From Pseudaminobacter soli (ex Li et al. 2025) (GTDB taxonomy: Bacteria; Pseudomonadota; Alphaproteobacteria; Rhizobiales; Rhizobiaceae), in the NCBI RefSeq assembly GCF_003012705.1, contig NZ_PXYL01000004.1, positions 1 through 64,000 of the forward strand: a DNA stretch of 64,000 nucleotides. Reading direction: 5' to 3'. Position numbers and translations under genes: made by a program. Positions 25,340-34,454 of this stretch are shown here, one piece after another (positions within the stretch are counted from its first letter, which is position 1; each line of letters opens with the position of its first letter). The notes beneath the pieces were generated by a model that was given only the letters and a program-made list of their open reading frames with translations, made no database searches and was not told the origin of the DNA.

Positions 25340-26137
25340 TCAGCCCTGGCTGGCGAAGCGCAGCACGTCGCGCCCCTCATTGTCGGCGAGATAGAGCTTG
25401 CCCTCATTGAGGCGGAAGCTGGCAGCCTTGCCGAGCGCCGAGAACAGCTTTTTCTCCTGATCCATCAGCGCAGGCGCGCAGGCCATGAAGGTTGAAGCGA
25501 TGTCGCTGACCTTGATCGAGTTACCCTCGACCGTCGCCTTGCCGAAATAACTGTTGCAGCCGCCGCGACCGCTGACCGAGCCATCGCTACTCACCTTGAA
25601 GGTGGATTGCGCGTCGTCGATCACGCCCCTGCCCTCGATATCCTCGGCCAGCCAGATCGTGTCGAAGATGCCGGCCGGCAGCTCGAAGGTTCCCGATTTC
25701 TTGAGCATCGACTGGCTGCCGGTCTTGTTGACCATCTTCAGCGTCAGCGTCTGCGGGCCTGCAGTCAGTGGATCGAGCTGGTAGCGCTCGTCGTTTTCGA
25801 ACCAGAGCGTGTGGTCGACGGTGATGTTGGCCTCGAGCGCGTATTTCGTGCCAGGCCGGATGGCGACGGGATCGAAGCTGATTTCGAACTTGATCGGCGC
25901 CTGCCCGGCATTCGCAATGGTCTGCTGGCCGATGATGGCTCCAGGCTCGCCGGTGGGAGTTTCGTCCACCAGCTGGACAGTCAGCACCGCGCTTGGCGGC
26001 AGGGCGATGCGCTCTCGATACACCACTTCGCCGGTGATCACCTTTTCGTCCGCCCGGGATTCGATAGGCATCACCAGCGCGCCGACGATCAGCGGCGCGA
26101 AACCGAAAATCACGAACTCGGCAAGCTTATCCAGCAT
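25340..26137 (-). CDS. YbaY-domain and META (HslJ-like) domain envelope protein
   Basis: 265 residues. A hydrophobic segment (about 7-27) acts as a signal or anchor. Residues about 33-140 match the YbaY family (ITGEVVYRERIALPPSAVL, QTIANAGQAPIKFEISFD), and about 160-262 match a META domain (FDTIWLAEDI, SGRGGCNSYFG with its Cys, STFMACAPALMDQEKKLF). Each domain also occurs alone in envelope proteins linked to heat or oxidative stress, so the fusion is the point of note. ATG at 26137 with GGAGGA upstream; the long in-frame extension to 26359 overlaps moaE and is not coding. Confidence 0.83.
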   Translation of the reverse strand: MLDKLAEFVIFGFAPLIVGALVMPIESRADEKVITGEVVYRERIALPPSAVLTVQLVDETPTGEPGAIIGQQTIANAGQAPIKFEISFDPVAIRPGTKYALEANITVDHTLWFENDERYQLDPLTAGPQTLTLKMVNKTGSQSMLKKSGTFELPAGIFDTIWLAEDIEGRGVIDDAQSTFKVSSDGSVSGRGGCNSYFGKATVEGNSIKVSDIASTFMACAPALMDQEKKLFSALGKAASFRLNEGKLYLADNEGRDVLRFASQG

Positions 26138-26255
26138 GGTCCCTGTCCTCCGTGTCGTGCGGGTAGTTGGACAGATGAATGAGGTCGTTCCATGTCGGAA
26201 TGACGATAAGTTTCCGACTGTAATTCGGCCGCGGCTTGCCTTGGTTATCCGTTGG

Positions 26256-26726
26256 TTAACGCCGCCAGCGCGCCGCCGCCGCGTCGTCGGTCTCCTTGGC
26301 CTCGACCCAGCCGCCTTCGGAACCGTCGGTGCGATGCTCCTTCTTCCAGAAGGGCGCACGCGACTTCAGATAGTCCATCATGAAATTCGCCGCCTCGAAG
26401 GCGGCTTGCCGGTGGGCGGACGCAGCCACCACAAGCACGATGTTCTCGCCCGGCGCGATCCTGCCGAAGCGATGAATGGCGCTCAGCCCCTGCAGCGGCC
26501 AGCGTTCGATGGCCTCGGCCGCAATGCGCGAAATCTCGGCCTCGGCCATGCCCGGATAGTGTTCGAGCTCCAGCGCCGCCAGCTGCCCCGCCTCGTCACG
26601 GCAAAGGCCGGTGAAGGTGACCACCGCGCCGATATCGGCGCGCCCGCGCGTCAGCCGCGAAATCTCGGCCTCTGTGTCGAAATCCTCGCGCTGGATGCGC
26701 ACTAGGGGCGTCGCATGAGCCGTCAC
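26256..26726 (-). CDS. moaE: Molybdopterin synthase catalytic subunit
   Basis: 156 residues. MoaE with MoaD inserts the dithiolene sulphurs into cPMP. Visible are IGAVVTFTGLCRDE near residue 32, LELEHYPGMAEAEI, HRFGRIAPGENIVLVV with the active-site HRxG, and the catalytic lysine region SRAPFWKKEH near 125-135. GTG start at 26726 with GGAGG 7 bp before it, 5 bp after the moaD stop. It supplies the cofactor needed by enzymes such as the oxidoreductase at 17.7 kb. Confidence 0.95.
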   Translation of the reverse strand: MTAHATPLVRIQREDFDTEAEISRLTRGRADIGAVVTFTGLCRDEAGQLAALELEHYPGMAEAEISRIAAEAIERWPLQGLSAIHRFGRIAPGENIVLVVAASAHRQAAFEAANFMMDYLKSRAPFWKKEHRTDGSEGGWVEAKETDDAAAARWRR

Positions 26727-26731
26727 GGCGC

Positions 26732-26998
26732 TCAGCCTCCGGTCATGGGCGGGAAAAGCGCGATCTCGCGCGCGCCCGCGATCTTCTCCCGGTGGTCCAC
26801 ATGCTCATGGTTGATCGCGACGCGGATCACCTCGGGATATTGCAGGGCGTTTTCATATTCCTCGCCCCGCCCCTTCAGCCACAGCAGCAGGTCGCGCACC
26901 GTTTCCACTTCGGCGGGCAGCGCAAGCTCTTCCTCGGGCCTGCCGATCCGCTCGCGGACCCAGGCGAAGTAGACGAGTTTGGTCGGGTGCTCGGTCAT
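26732..26998 (-). CDS. moaD: Molybdopterin synthase sulfur carrier subunit
   Basis: 88-residue ubiquitin-like protein ending in the essential Gly-Gly (FPPMTGG). It begins TKLVYFAWVRERIG and includes VRVAINHEHVDH. The terminal glycine is adenylated and thiocarboxylated for MoaE. Its start overlaps the pgsA stop by 4 bp, making a pgsA-moaD-moaE unit. Confidence 0.95.
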   Translation of the reverse strand: MTEHPTKLVYFAWVRERIGRPEEELALPAEVETVRDLLLWLKGRGEEYENALQYPEVIRVAINHEHVDHREKIAGAREIALFPPMTGG

Positions 26999-27585
26999 TC
27001 GTCGATTATATGCTTCACGCCGGCGCGGAAATAGTCATAGCCGGTATAGAGGGTGACGATGGCCGAGATCCAGAGCAGCGTGATGCCGACCTGCGTCCAG
27101 TAGGGCACGATCTTGTCGCCCGCCGGCCCGAGCAGCAGGAAGCCGATGGCGATCATCTGGATCGTCGTCTTCCATTTGGCGAGTTGGGTCACCGGCACAC
27201 TGACCTTCAGCGCAGCCAGATATTCGCGCAGCCCCGAAACCAGGATTTCGCGGCAGAGGATGATAATGGCGGCCCAGAGCGTCCAGCCGGCAATCGTGCG
27301 GTCGGTGTCGGCAGCCAACAACAGCAGGCAGGTCGCTACCAGCAGCTTGTCGGCGATGGGGTCCAGCATGCGGCCGATATTCGACGTCTGCTGCCAGGCC
27401 CGCGCCAGGTAGCCATCGAAATAGTCGGTGATGCTTGCCGCCATGAACAGCGCAAGCGCCGACCAGCGGGCGAAGTCGCTCGAACGCAGCCGCCCTTCCA
27501 GGAAGAAGCACAGCACGATGAGCGGCACCGCAAGGATGCGCCCATAAGTCAACAGATTGGGAAGGTTGAACGCGCGCTTGCCCAT
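26995..27585 (-). CDS. pgsA: CDP-diacylglycerol-glycerol-3-phosphate 3-phosphatidyltransferase
   Basis: 196-residue membrane enzyme making phosphatidylglycerophosphate, precursor of phosphatidylglycerol and cardiolipin. N-terminal FNLPNLLTYGRILAVPLIV is typical of PgsA. The catalytic motif D-x2-D-G-x2-A-R-x8-G-x3-D-x3-D reads TDYFDGYLAR ... GRMLDPIADKL. The ATG at 27585 has GGAAA upstream; an in-frame TTG at 27639 would add an unlikely polar leader. Overlaps moaD by ATGA. Confidence 0.94.
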   Translation of the reverse strand: MGKRAFNLPNLLTYGRILAVPLIVLCFFLEGRLRSSDFARWSALALFMAASITDYFDGYLARAWQQTSNIGRMLDPIADKLLVATCLLLLAADTDRTIAGWTLWAAIIILCREILVSGLREYLAALKVSVPVTQLAKWKTTIQMIAIGFLLLGPAGDKIVPYWTQVGITLLWISAIVTLYTGYDYFRAGVKHIIDE

Positions 27586-27673
27586 CTTATTTCCGCTACC
27601 AACCCTCTGGTTCGTGCCGCTTTCGGCATTCGTACTCAAATCAGATACCTCCCTAGGGGGTCAACCGATGGAA

Positions 27674-27690
27674 AGCGCTGGCCCAGCGCT
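27674..27690. terminator. Stem-loop between uvrC and pgsA
   Basis: Perfect 8-bp inverted repeat AGCGCTGG-C-CCAGCGCT, 20 bp after the uvrC stop. On plus it is followed by ATTTTTA; on minus the T-run is poor, so uvrC termination here may be partial. Confidence 0.45.
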
Positions 27691-27709
27691 ATTTTTAGCC
27701 CGCAAACGT

Positions 27710-29776
27710 TCAGCTCTCATGAAAGTGGTTGTAGACGGTTCGCGCAATAGACTCCGATATGCCATCAACAGCCATCAGATCCTCCACCGCCGCACGGCTC
27801 ACCGCCTTGGCGGTGCCGAAGGCCAGCAGCAGCGCCCGTTTGCGGCCGGGTCCGATGCCGCTGATCTCGTCCAGCGGGTTGCGCGTCATCTCCTTCTTGC
27901 GGCGGGCGCGATGCGAGCCGATGGCGAAGCGGTGCGCCTCGTCGCGCAGGCGCTGCACAAAGTAGAGCACCGGATCGCGTACCGGCAAGGTGAACGACTC
28001 GCGCCCCTTGACGAAGAATCGCTCGCGACCGGCGTCGCGGTCGACGCCCTTGGCAACACCGATCGCCACCACTCTATCCTCGACGCCAAGATCGGCAAGA
28101 ATCTGGCGAACGGCCGTCATCTGCCCCTGGCCGCCATCGATCAGGATCACGTCGGGCCAGGCGGGGAAGGATCCATCGTCGACCGAGGCGTCGGCTCCGT
28201 CCTCCTCGCCATGCTCCTTGATCAGGCGCGAGAAGCGACGCGTCATCACCTCGCGCATCATGCCGAAATCGTCGCCGGGCGTGATGTCGGTCGAGCGGAT
28301 GTTGAACTTCCGGTACTGGTTCTTCACAAAACCTTCGGGCCCGGCGACGATCATTGCGCCCACCGCATTGGTGCCCATGATGTGCGAGTTGTCGTAGACC
28401 TCGATGCGCACCGGCGGCTTTTCCAGCCCGAATGTCTCGACCATGCCGGCCATCAGCCGCGCCTGCGTCGAGGTTTCGGCCAGACGGCGGCCCAGCGCTT
28501 CGCGCGCATTCTGCACGGCGTGGTCGACGATGTCCTTTTTCTCGCCGCGCTGCGGCACGGTGATCGTCACCTTGTGGCCGGCGCGCGTGGCAAGCGCCTC
28601 GGTCAGCAGTTCATGCTCCTCGACATCGTGCGACAGCAGGATGAGCCGCGGGCACGGCTTGTCGTCATAGAACTGGGCCAGGAACGAGCCCATGATCTCG
28701 CCGGCCTCCATCGCCGGATCGGTCTTGGGGAAATAGGCGCGGTTGCCCCAGTTCTGGCCGGTGCGGAAGAAGAACACCTGGATGCAGACCTGCCCGCCCT
28801 CCTGATGGATGGCGAACACATCCGCCTCCTCGACCGATTGCGGATTGATGCCCTGGTGGCTCTGCACGTGGCTCAGCGCCGCAAGACGGTCGCGGTAGAT
28901 GGCCGCGCGCTCGAAATCGAGTTCCTCGGCAGCCTCCTGCATGGCAGTGGAGATTTCTGTCTTCACCTTCTGGCTACGCCCGGACAGAAAATCCTTCGCC
29001 TCGGTGACCAGCTCGGCATAGTCCTCTTTCGAGATCTCGCCCGTGCAGGGGCCGGAGCAGCGCTTGATCTGGTAAAGCAGACAGGGCCGCGTGCGGGTTT
29101 CGAAGACCGAGTCGGTGCAGGTGCGCAGGAGGAAGGCGCGCTGCAGCGAGTTGATGGTGCGGCCGACCGCACCCGCAGAGGCAAACGGTCCGAAATAGTC
29201 GCCCTTGCGCGAGCGCGCGCCGCGATGCTTGAAAATGCCGGGCGACGGGTGGTCGCCGGTCAGCATGATATAAGGAAACGACTTGTCGTCGCGCAGCAGC
29301 ACGTTGAAACGCGGCCGCAGGCGCTTGATGAGGTTGGCCTCGAGCAGCAGCGCCTCGATCTCGGTGCGGGTGACGACGAATTCCATCGTCGCCGTCTCGC
29401 GCACCATCCGCCCGATGCGATTGGTGTGGAAGCGCCCCTGTGCATATTGGGTGACGCGCTTCTTGAGATTGCGCGCCTTGCCGACATAGAGCACGTCGCC
29501 GCTGCCATTCATCATGCGATAGACGCCCGGCGCATTCGGCAGCCGCTTCACCAGCTCCTGAATGACTTCCGCGCCGACCTTGCTCTCCGCGTCGTCGCCC
29601 TGCTGAGTCCAGTCGAGCGCGGTGAAAGAAGGTTCGGGACCCGACGGAACCTGCTCCACCTCCGGGCCATCGTCCTCCTCCACCTCGTGGCCGGGCATGT
29701 AGCCCGCGACATCGTCGCTGGCCCTGCCCGCCCGCGGGCGGTGAAGCGATTTGAGGTTCGGATCCGAGGAGTTCAT
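27710..29776 (-). CDS. uvrC: Excinuclease ABC subunit C
   Basis: 688 residues. UvrC makes both incisions in nucleotide-excision repair. An N-terminal extension of about 70 acidic residues precedes the GIY-YIG nuclease ([10 protein letters not shown].., [16 protein letters not shown]). A UVR domain ([18 protein letters not shown]) lies near 275-295, the RNase H-like nuclease region includes [17 protein letters not shown] and [12 protein letters not shown], and the C-terminal tandem HhH reads [20 protein letters not shown] at 29776 within the preceding SDR stop (ATGA). Confidence 0.97.
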   Translation of the reverse strand: MNSSDPNLKSLHRPRAGRASDDVAGYMPGHEVEEDDGPEVEQVPSGPEPSFTALDWTQQGDDAESKVGAEVIQELVKRLPNAPGVYRMMNGSGDVLYVGKARNLKKRVTQYAQGRFHTNRIGRMVRETATMEFVVTRTEIEALLLEANLIKRLRPRFNVLLRDDKSFPYIMLTGDHPSPGIFKHRGARSRKGDYFGPFASAGAVGRTINSLQRAFLLRTCTDSVFETRTRPCLLYQIKRCSGPCTGEISKEDYAELVTEAKDFLSGRSQKVKTEISTAMQEAAEELDFERAAIYRDRLAALSHVQSHQGINPQSVEEADVFAIHQEGGQVCIQVFFFRTGQNWGNRAYFPKTDPAMEAGEIMGSFLAQFYDDKPCPRLILLSHDVEEHELLTEALATRAGHKVTITVPQRGEKKDIVDHAVQNAREALGRRLAETSTQARLMAGMVETFGLEKPPVRIEVYDNSHIMGTNAVGAMIVAGPEGFVKNQYRKFNIRSTDITPGDDFGMMREVMTRRFSRLIKEHGEEDGADASVDDGSFPAWPDVILIDGGQGQMTAVRQILADLGVEDRVVAIGVAKGVDRDAGRERFFVKGRESFTLPVRDPVLYFVQRLRDEAHRFAIGSHRARRKKEMTRNPLDEISGIGPGRKRALLLAFGTAKAVSRAAVEDLMAVDGISESIARTVYNHFHES

Positions 29777-30537
29777 TCCGCCATGCCTGTAACATCCGGC
29801 GTCTGCCATGCAAGATGCTGGCCGCCGTCGAGCGCGATCATCTGTCCGGTAACGGAGCGCGCCTCCCATAGATAGCGAATTGTGGCGCCAAATTCCAAAA
29901 GTGTCGGACCGCGCTTCAGAATGAGCCCTTCCACCTGCGCGTCGAAGTCCGATTGCTGTTGGCGGCTGCTCGGCAGCGTCGGCCCCGGACCGATGGCGTT
30001 GACGCGAATGCGGGGCGCAAGCGCCTGCGCCATGGTCTGCGTCGCGTCCCAGAGGGCGGATTTGGAAAGCGAATAGGAAAAGTAGCGCGGCGTGGGCTTC
30101 CACACACGCTGATCGATCATGTTGACCACCAGCCCTTCGGCGTCCTGCGGCAGCGATTCGGCAAAGCGCCGGGTCAGCAGTACGGGCGCCTTGACGTGAA
30201 CGGCAAAGTGCCGGTCCCACGCCGCCCACTCGAAATCCGTCACTTCGTCGGGCTCGAAGACCGAGGCATTGTTGACGAGAAGCGTGACCGGCCCGAGCGC
30301 AGCGGTCGCCTTTCGCACGAGCCCGTCGACGGCGCGCATGTCGGTCAGATCGGCGACTACCACCGCGGCCTCGCCGCCGCCTGCGGCCACCGCCGCTGCC
30401 AGTTCGTCGCCTTCCGCGCGCGAGCGATTGCAGTGGATAGCTACCGCAAAGCCGTGTGCTGCGAGGTCTTCGACAATGGCCTTGCCGACGCGCTTTGCGC
30501 CGCCCGTAACGAGCGCAGTCATCCCGGCTTTTCTCAT
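29773..30537 (-). CDS. SDR oxidoreductase, pteridine reductase / FolM-like
   Basis: 254 residues, Rossmann fold. The nucleotide motif is [11 protein letters not shown] at residues 9-19; the TGxxxRxG form with Arg is characteristic of pteridine reductases and FolM (dihydromonapterin reductase), which use [16 protein letters not shown] follows near 85, and the Tyr-x3-Lys pair is in YSLSKSALW near 155. The C-terminal sequence [14 protein letters not shown] is also PTR1/FolM-like. A role in folate or pterin reduction is inferred. The ATG at 30537 has GAGGTGG upstream; coupled to uvrC by a 4-bp overlap. Confidence 0.85.
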   Translation of the reverse strand: MRKAGMTALVTGGAKRVGKAIVEDLAAHGFAVAIHCNRSRAEGDELAAAVAAGGGEAAVVVADLTDMRAVDGLVRKATAALGPVTLLVNNASVFEPDEVTDFEWAAWDRHFAVHVKAPVLLTRRFAESLPQDAEGLVVNMIDQRVWKPTPRYFSYSLSKSALWDATQTMAQALAPRIRVNAIGPGPTLPSSRQQQSDFDAQVEGLILKRGPTLLEFGATIRYLWEARSVTGQMIALDGGQHLAWQTPDVTGMAE

Positions 30538-30941
30538 TTGTCCACCTCTGAATTCAGCGTCCGATTCCGCTTTTTGCGGCACCTGGACGCCCGATAAGTT
30601 AATTCCCGTTCGTTCCTTTGACGGCAATGTGGCGACGGGCCTGCAAAAGTCGACCTCGAATGCGCCCCCTGCTTATGATCCGATTCAATATAGGCACCAC
30701 AAACCATTGAACCAAGAGGCTTTTTGCCCTTCGGACTTGCCTCTCCTGACAATGGTGTTGCGCACCCGCAACGTCACCTTTCCGCCTCATTGGTGCCAGC
30801 TAAAGACCCTATTTAAGGTACGCTCTGGCCGCATTTCGACCCGACATTGCATCCCGTAAGACAGCCCCGACGGGTCGTCTCCCAGACCTGCGGGAGTGTC
30901 TCCCACAGAAGCATCGAAGTGCTGTGGCTAAGGAGAGTAAA
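30538..30941. promoter_or_regulatory. Divergent intergenic region, folM-like SDR / Omp25-like gene
   Basis: About 404 bp with no supported gene. It holds promoters for both sides. A -10-like TATTTA lies at 30810-30815 toward the porin gene, which would give a 5' leader of over 100 nt; a small GGGAG-TGT-CTCCC hairpin lies in that leader near 30890-30903. Long leaders are usual for abundant outer-membrane protein messages and often are sRNA targets; that is inference. Confidence 0.35.
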
Positions 30942-31610
30942 ATGGAAGCCAAATTGAAATTCGCGCGGCCTCTGGCGGCTGCGTTCGGGCTCATCGCCCT
31001 TGCTGGCGTTGTTCCCGCCAATGCGGCCGACGTGGTTAGGGAAGAGCCACCGGCACCTGCTGCCCCGATGGAGCAGCCCCCGCTCAACACCTGGTCCGGC
31101 GCCTACGCCGGTGTGTCCCTCGGCTACGGCTTCTCGGGCCGCGTCAAGGAGAAGGACATCAACAACACCATCAACACCAGCGGCTTCGTCGGCAGCGGTT
31201 TTGCTGGCTACAACTTCCAGATGGACAACTTCGTCGCTGGCGTCGAAGGTGACGTGGGTTACGGCGGCCTGAAGGGTGACAATGCCGGCGTCGAAGCCAA
31301 GGGCGGCATCAACGGCTCGCTCCGTGCACGCCTCGGCTACGCCGTGAGCCCGGACATCATGCCTTACGTCACCGCTGGTGGCGCTGCGCAGAGCGTGAAG
31401 CTGACCGACGCTGCCGGCTCCGACAAGCGTACGATGACCGGCTGGACCGCCGGCGTCGGCACCGACGTCAAGCTGACCGACCAGGTCTTCGGCCGCGTCG
31501 AGTACCGCTACACGGACTACGGCAGCAAGAACTTCGATACCGGCGCTGGCGGCCGCGATGTCAGCGCTCGCGATCACCGCATCCAGTTCGGTCTGGGTAT
31601 GAAGTTCTAA
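30942..31610 (+). CDS. Outer-membrane beta-barrel protein, Omp25/Omp31/RopB family
   Basis: 222 residues. Signal peptide to about residue 28 (VPANA-AD), then WSGAYAGVSLGYGFSG, typical of the first strand, repeated amphipathic strands ending SLRARLGYAVSPDIMPYVTAGGAA, a GWTAGVGTDVKLTDQVFGRVEYRYTDYG motif, and a terminal strand ending in Phe (HRIQFGLGMKF) for BAM recognition. This is the small eight-strand porin-like family (Brucella Omp25, Rhizobium RopB). ATG at 30942 with AAGGAG 7 bp before. Codon choice is strongly biased, consistent with high expression; a terminator follows. Confidence 0.92.
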   Translation: MEAKLKFARPLAAAFGLIALAGVVPANAADVVREEPPAPAAPMEQPPLNTWSGAYAGVSLGYGFSGRVKEKDINNTINTSGFVGSGFAGYNFQMDNFVAGVEGDVGYGGLKGDNAGVEAKGGINGSLRARLGYAVSPDIMPYVTAGGAAQSVKLTDAAGSDKRTMTGWTAGVGTDVKLTDQVFGRVEYRYTDYGSKNFDTGAGGRDVSARDHRIQFGLGMKF

Positions 31611-31636
31611 GTCATCCATCCTTGGGGACGGGACGG

Positions 31637-31675
31637 AAAGGCCGGGCGCTAGCGCTCGGCCTTTCTTTTTGGAAT
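31637..31675 (+). terminator. Rho-independent terminator of the Omp25-like gene
   Basis: A 14-bp near-perfect stem AAAGGCCGGGCGCT / AGCGCTCGGCCTTT followed by CTTTTT. It may also stop the convergent GST transcript, whose stop codon overlaps its end. Confidence 0.82.
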
Positions 31676-32271
31676 TAGGCCGGCAGGTAAGGCGTCAGTT
31701 CTGGGAACTTTTCGTCGAAGCGTGCGGCCCAGCGCTTGAGCTTGGCCCGGCCGCGCTCCCACTGGCCGGCAAAGCGGAGGTCCAGATAGCCGATCGTTGC
31801 GCGCAGCCCGATCTGGCCGGCGGTGATCTGCTTGGGCAGCTTCGGCGGATTGGCGTTCAGCATATCGAGCGCGCGCGTCACCTTCGACCACTGTTTGTCG
31901 AGCCACGGCGCATGCACTTTTTCTTCCGGTCGCGCGCGGCGCTCATAGACATGGACGAGCAGGCAATCGCAAATGCCGTCGGCCAGCGCCTCCAGCCGTT
32001 CTGCCTCGAGGCGCTTGTCCGCATTGCGCGGAAACAGCCCGTTGCCGGAGAGCCGGTTCAGATACTGGTTGATCGCGCGGCTGTCGAAAACCGTCTCGCC
32101 GCCATCGGTGACCAGCACCGGAATCTTGCCGAGCGGATTGGCCGCGAGCAGTTCGGCCGGCTCGGCGCCCGTGTCGGTCGGCACGGCCTCCAGCTGAATG
32201 CCGGCATAGGCTGCCGCCATGCGCACCTTGGCGCTGTAGGGCGAGGCGGACGAGTAGAGGATTTTTGGCAT
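31675..32271 (-). CDS. Glutathione S-transferase family protein
   Basis: 198 residues. The N-terminal domain reads KILYSSASPYSAKVRMAA with the helix-1 serines, NPLGKIPVLVTDGG with the cis-Pro, and FDSRAINQYLN for glutathione binding. A shorter helical C-terminal domain follows with RATIGYLDLRFA. The function is generic; substrates unknown. Third GST gene of the window. ATG at 32271. Confidence 0.87.
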   Translation of the reverse strand: MPKILYSSASPYSAKVRMAAAYAGIQLEAVPTDTGAEPAELLAANPLGKIPVLVTDGGETVFDSRAINQYLNRLSGNGLFPRNADKRLEAERLEALADGICDCLLVHVYERRARPEEKVHAPWLDKQWSKVTRALDMLNANPPKLPKQITAGQIGLRATIGYLDLRFAGQWERGRAKLKRWAARFDEKFPELTPYLPA

Positions 32272-32339
32272 GGATTCTCCCAGGAAAAATTGCGCCTGCT
32301 CGATGCAAACGACGCGACGAAAAACTGACTATCTGAAGT

Positions 32340-33065
32340 TTAGCCGCCGCGCACTGGCGGCATCACCACCTTGGGCAGGCGGCAGGCGGCGCGGCGGTCG
32401 ACCTCGTCGCAGGTCCTGAACGACAGGTCTTTGGTCATGCAGATGCGCACCTCGCGCAGATAGCGGCGGTCGCAGGTCACGGCAATCCCGTCCTCCGGAA
32501 TGCCCGCATTGTCGCGCAGGAAGGCGCGTTCGACATCGTTGGGATCGGGCGTGAGATAGTCCTGCAGGCGCCGATACTCGGGCGGGATGTTCACCTTGTC
32601 CCGGGCAGCGCGCAGCACCTCGAAATATTGCCCCTGGTCCAGCCCCGAGCAGGAGCCGTGCTTGCGCCATTCGTGCCCGACGAGACCGATGGCGGGCATG
32701 ATATCTAGCATGGAACGCGCGGCTTCGGTCGGCACGCGCGGCTGGTCGGTCTGGCAATCCTGCGGATAGCCGCGCTCATATTGCGGCCAGAGCCCATGCA
32801 CCACGAAGGCATAGGGCCGTCCGCCCCGGCACTGCTGGCTGTTGTTTTCCTCGTCGCCGGCTTCGCAATAGCTGGGCGACCAGGAGAGCGACAGGACGTA
32901 GAAATCGAAGCCGGAGCCGATCGGCACCGAGGACGCAGCCGGCGCTTGCCCGCCGTTCTGCCCGCTATTGCCGGCCGGCTTGCATCCCGCAACGCACGCC
33001 AGCAGGGCAAGGCCAAGCCCTGCCGCAATGCCAGCGCGCTGGCGGCGATTGCGGGTCCAGGTCAT
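32340..33065 (-). CDS. Ribonuclease T2 family lipoprotein
   Basis: 241 residues. Signal sequence with lipobox VAGC at 25-28, so probably a lipoprotein held in the envelope. RNase T2 body: SLSWSPSYC, catalytic site CAS I HGLWPQ (His90), and CAS II GHEWRKHGSC (His131, Glu132, His136), all three catalytic residues present. Acid-type endoribonuclease cutting through 2',3'-cyclic phosphate. The cysteines needed for the fold are kept. ATG at 33065, 17 bp after the stop of a small secreted protein gene, so the two are likely co-transcribed. Confidence 0.92.
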   Translation of the reverse strand: MTWTRNRRQRAGIAAGLGLALLACVAGCKPAGNSGQNGGQAPAASSVPIGSGFDFYVLSLSWSPSYCEAGDEENNSQQCRGGRPYAFVVHGLWPQYERGYPQDCQTDQPRVPTEAARSMLDIMPAIGLVGHEWRKHGSCSGLDQGQYFEVLRAARDKVNIPPEYRRLQDYLTPDPNDVERAFLRDNAGIPEDGIAVTCDRRYLREVRICMTKDLSFRTCDEVDRRAACRLPKVVMPPVRGG

Positions 33066-33082
33066 CGTTCCAGCCGATAGCC

Positions 33083-33523
33083 TCAGCGCAGTATACGGCA
33101 GCGGCCGTCGTAGACATACCAGCGGTCGAAGTCGGACATGCAGAACTCGACATTGTCGCCGATGCTCGCGAAGCCCATCTTGCCTTCGATCAGATACCAG
33201 ATGTCGTGCTGGGTCCCGTCGCTCATCACAGCCTGCGCCCCGCAATAGAGCCGCGGGATCGGCTGACGATAGGCGAGCGGCAGAAACCGGTTCTCATGGA
33301 TGTTCACGAAACCGGTAATCGCCACGTCCGGCAGTCCGGGAACATGCCGCACCTGATAGCGGAAGCGGTGCATGATCTTGTTGAGAAACCGCGAATCGGC
33401 GCAGACGCTTATGATTGGCGGCGGCGGTCCCCAGAAACCGCCGGCGAAGGAAAGTGTCGGTGCTGTGAAAAGAGAACCGGCCGCGACAATGGCCGCCATT
33501 ACAAAACGAAAAATGCGAAACAT
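33083..33523 (-). CDS. Small secreted protein of unknown function, paired with RNase T2
   Basis: 146 residues with a clear signal peptide (MFRIFRFVMAAIVAAG.. cleaved near SFA-GG). The mature part starts with GFWGPPPP and has four cysteines (VCAD, LYCG, EFCM, GRCR), enough for two disulphides in the periplasm, and aromatic C-terminal segments DIWYLIEG and RWYVYDG. I do not recognise the family. ATG at 33523 has GAGG upstream. Its close spacing to the RNase T2 gene suggests a joint periplasmic role; whether partner, substrate binder or inhibitor cannot be said. Confidence 0.75.
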   Translation of the reverse strand: MFRIFRFVMAAIVAAGSLFTAPTLSFAGGFWGPPPPIISVCADSRFLNKIMHRFRYQVRHVPGLPDVAITGFVNIHENRFLPLAYRQPIPRLYCGAQAVMSDGTQHDIWYLIEGKMGFASIGDNVEFCMSDFDRWYVYDGRCRILR

Positions 33524-33591
33524 AGCCAACCTCGTGAATCATCGCAGGAAGCAATGCAGCGAGGCAATAGTGCGCAATGCCCGCGAACCGG

Positions 33592-34452
33592 TCAAGCTGG
33601 CACGCTTTCTCCCGCCAGCCATTCGACCGACCACGCAGCCCCCTTCTCTTCGGCCAGCAGCGCGTGCATCGCCGGCAAAACAGTCTTCAGCTCCTTTTCG
33701 AGCGTATAGGGCGGGTTGACCACGATCATGCCGGTGCCATCGAGCCGCGGCTCGCGCGAGGGGCGCCGGATCTCAAAGCGGATGTCCATCACCTTGGGAA
33801 TGCCGGCCTCGGCAAGCGCCTCGCGGAAATCTGCAACCGCCTTCCGGTCCTTGATCGGATACCACAGCGCATAAATGCCGCCCGGCCAGCGCCGGTGCGC
33901 GCGCACGAGTCCGTCGACCAGCCGGTCGAACTCGCCTTCCTTCTCGAAGGGCGGATCAACCAGCACCAGCCCGCGCTTTTCCTTGGGCGGCAGATGCGCG
34001 CCCAGCGCCAGCCAGCCGTCGAGCTCGGTCACGCGGACCTGAAAATCCTCCGCGAACAGGGTTTTGAGAACCTGAAAATCCTCAGGATGCAGCTCGATCG
34101 CCGACAGCCTGTCCTGCTTGCGCAGCAGGCGGCGCACAATCAGCGGCGAGCCTGGATAGGCCGAAAGTTCGCCCTCGGGATCGGCCGAGCGCACCGCCTC
34201 GAGGTAGGGTCCGAGCAAGGCTTCGGCCTCCGGCGAAAGCTTGGCCTCGAGCAATTTCCCGATACCGCCCAGCCATTCACCGGTCTTTTGCGCCTCTTCC
34301 GACGACAGATCGTAGAGGCCGATGCCGGCATGCGTGTCGATGACGCGGAAAGCCTTGTCCTTCTGCTTGAGATATTCGACTAGGCGCGCCAGCACGGCAT
34401 GCTTGACGACGTCGGCGAAATTGCCGGCATGGTAGGCGTGGCGGTAATTCAT
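33592..34452 (-). CDS. rlmJ: 23S rRNA (adenine-2030 N6)-methyltransferase
   Basis: 286 residues. RlmJ methylates A2030 of 23S rRNA. The start MNYRHAYHAGNFADVVKHAVL is the family signature; DTHAGIGLYDL is the SAM-binding loop near residue 40; YPGSPLIVRRLLR follows; and VLVDPPFEKEGEFDRL contains the catalytic DPPF near 165. A second NPPY appears in IVVNPPYTLEKEL near 245. ATG at 34452, 2 bp after the upstream membrane protein stop, so likely one transcript. Confidence 0.95.
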   Translation of the reverse strand: MNYRHAYHAGNFADVVKHAVLARLVEYLKQKDKAFRVIDTHAGIGLYDLSSEEAQKTGEWLGGIGKLLEAKLSPEAEALLGPYLEAVRSADPEGELSAYPGSPLIVRRLLRKQDRLSAIELHPEDFQVLKTLFAEDFQVRVTELDGWLALGAHLPPKEKRGLVLVDPPFEKEGEFDRLVDGLVRAHRRWPGGIYALWYPIKDRKAVADFREALAEAGIPKVMDIRFEIRRPSREPRLDGTGMIVVNPPYTLEKELKTVLPAMHALLAEEKGAAWSVEWLAGESVPA

Positions 34453-34454
34453 GC

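Noticed and set aside
27557-29875. Plus-strand 772-codon open frame
   Set aside because: Antisense to uvrC and pgsA; no protein motifs, while uvrC has all its domains.
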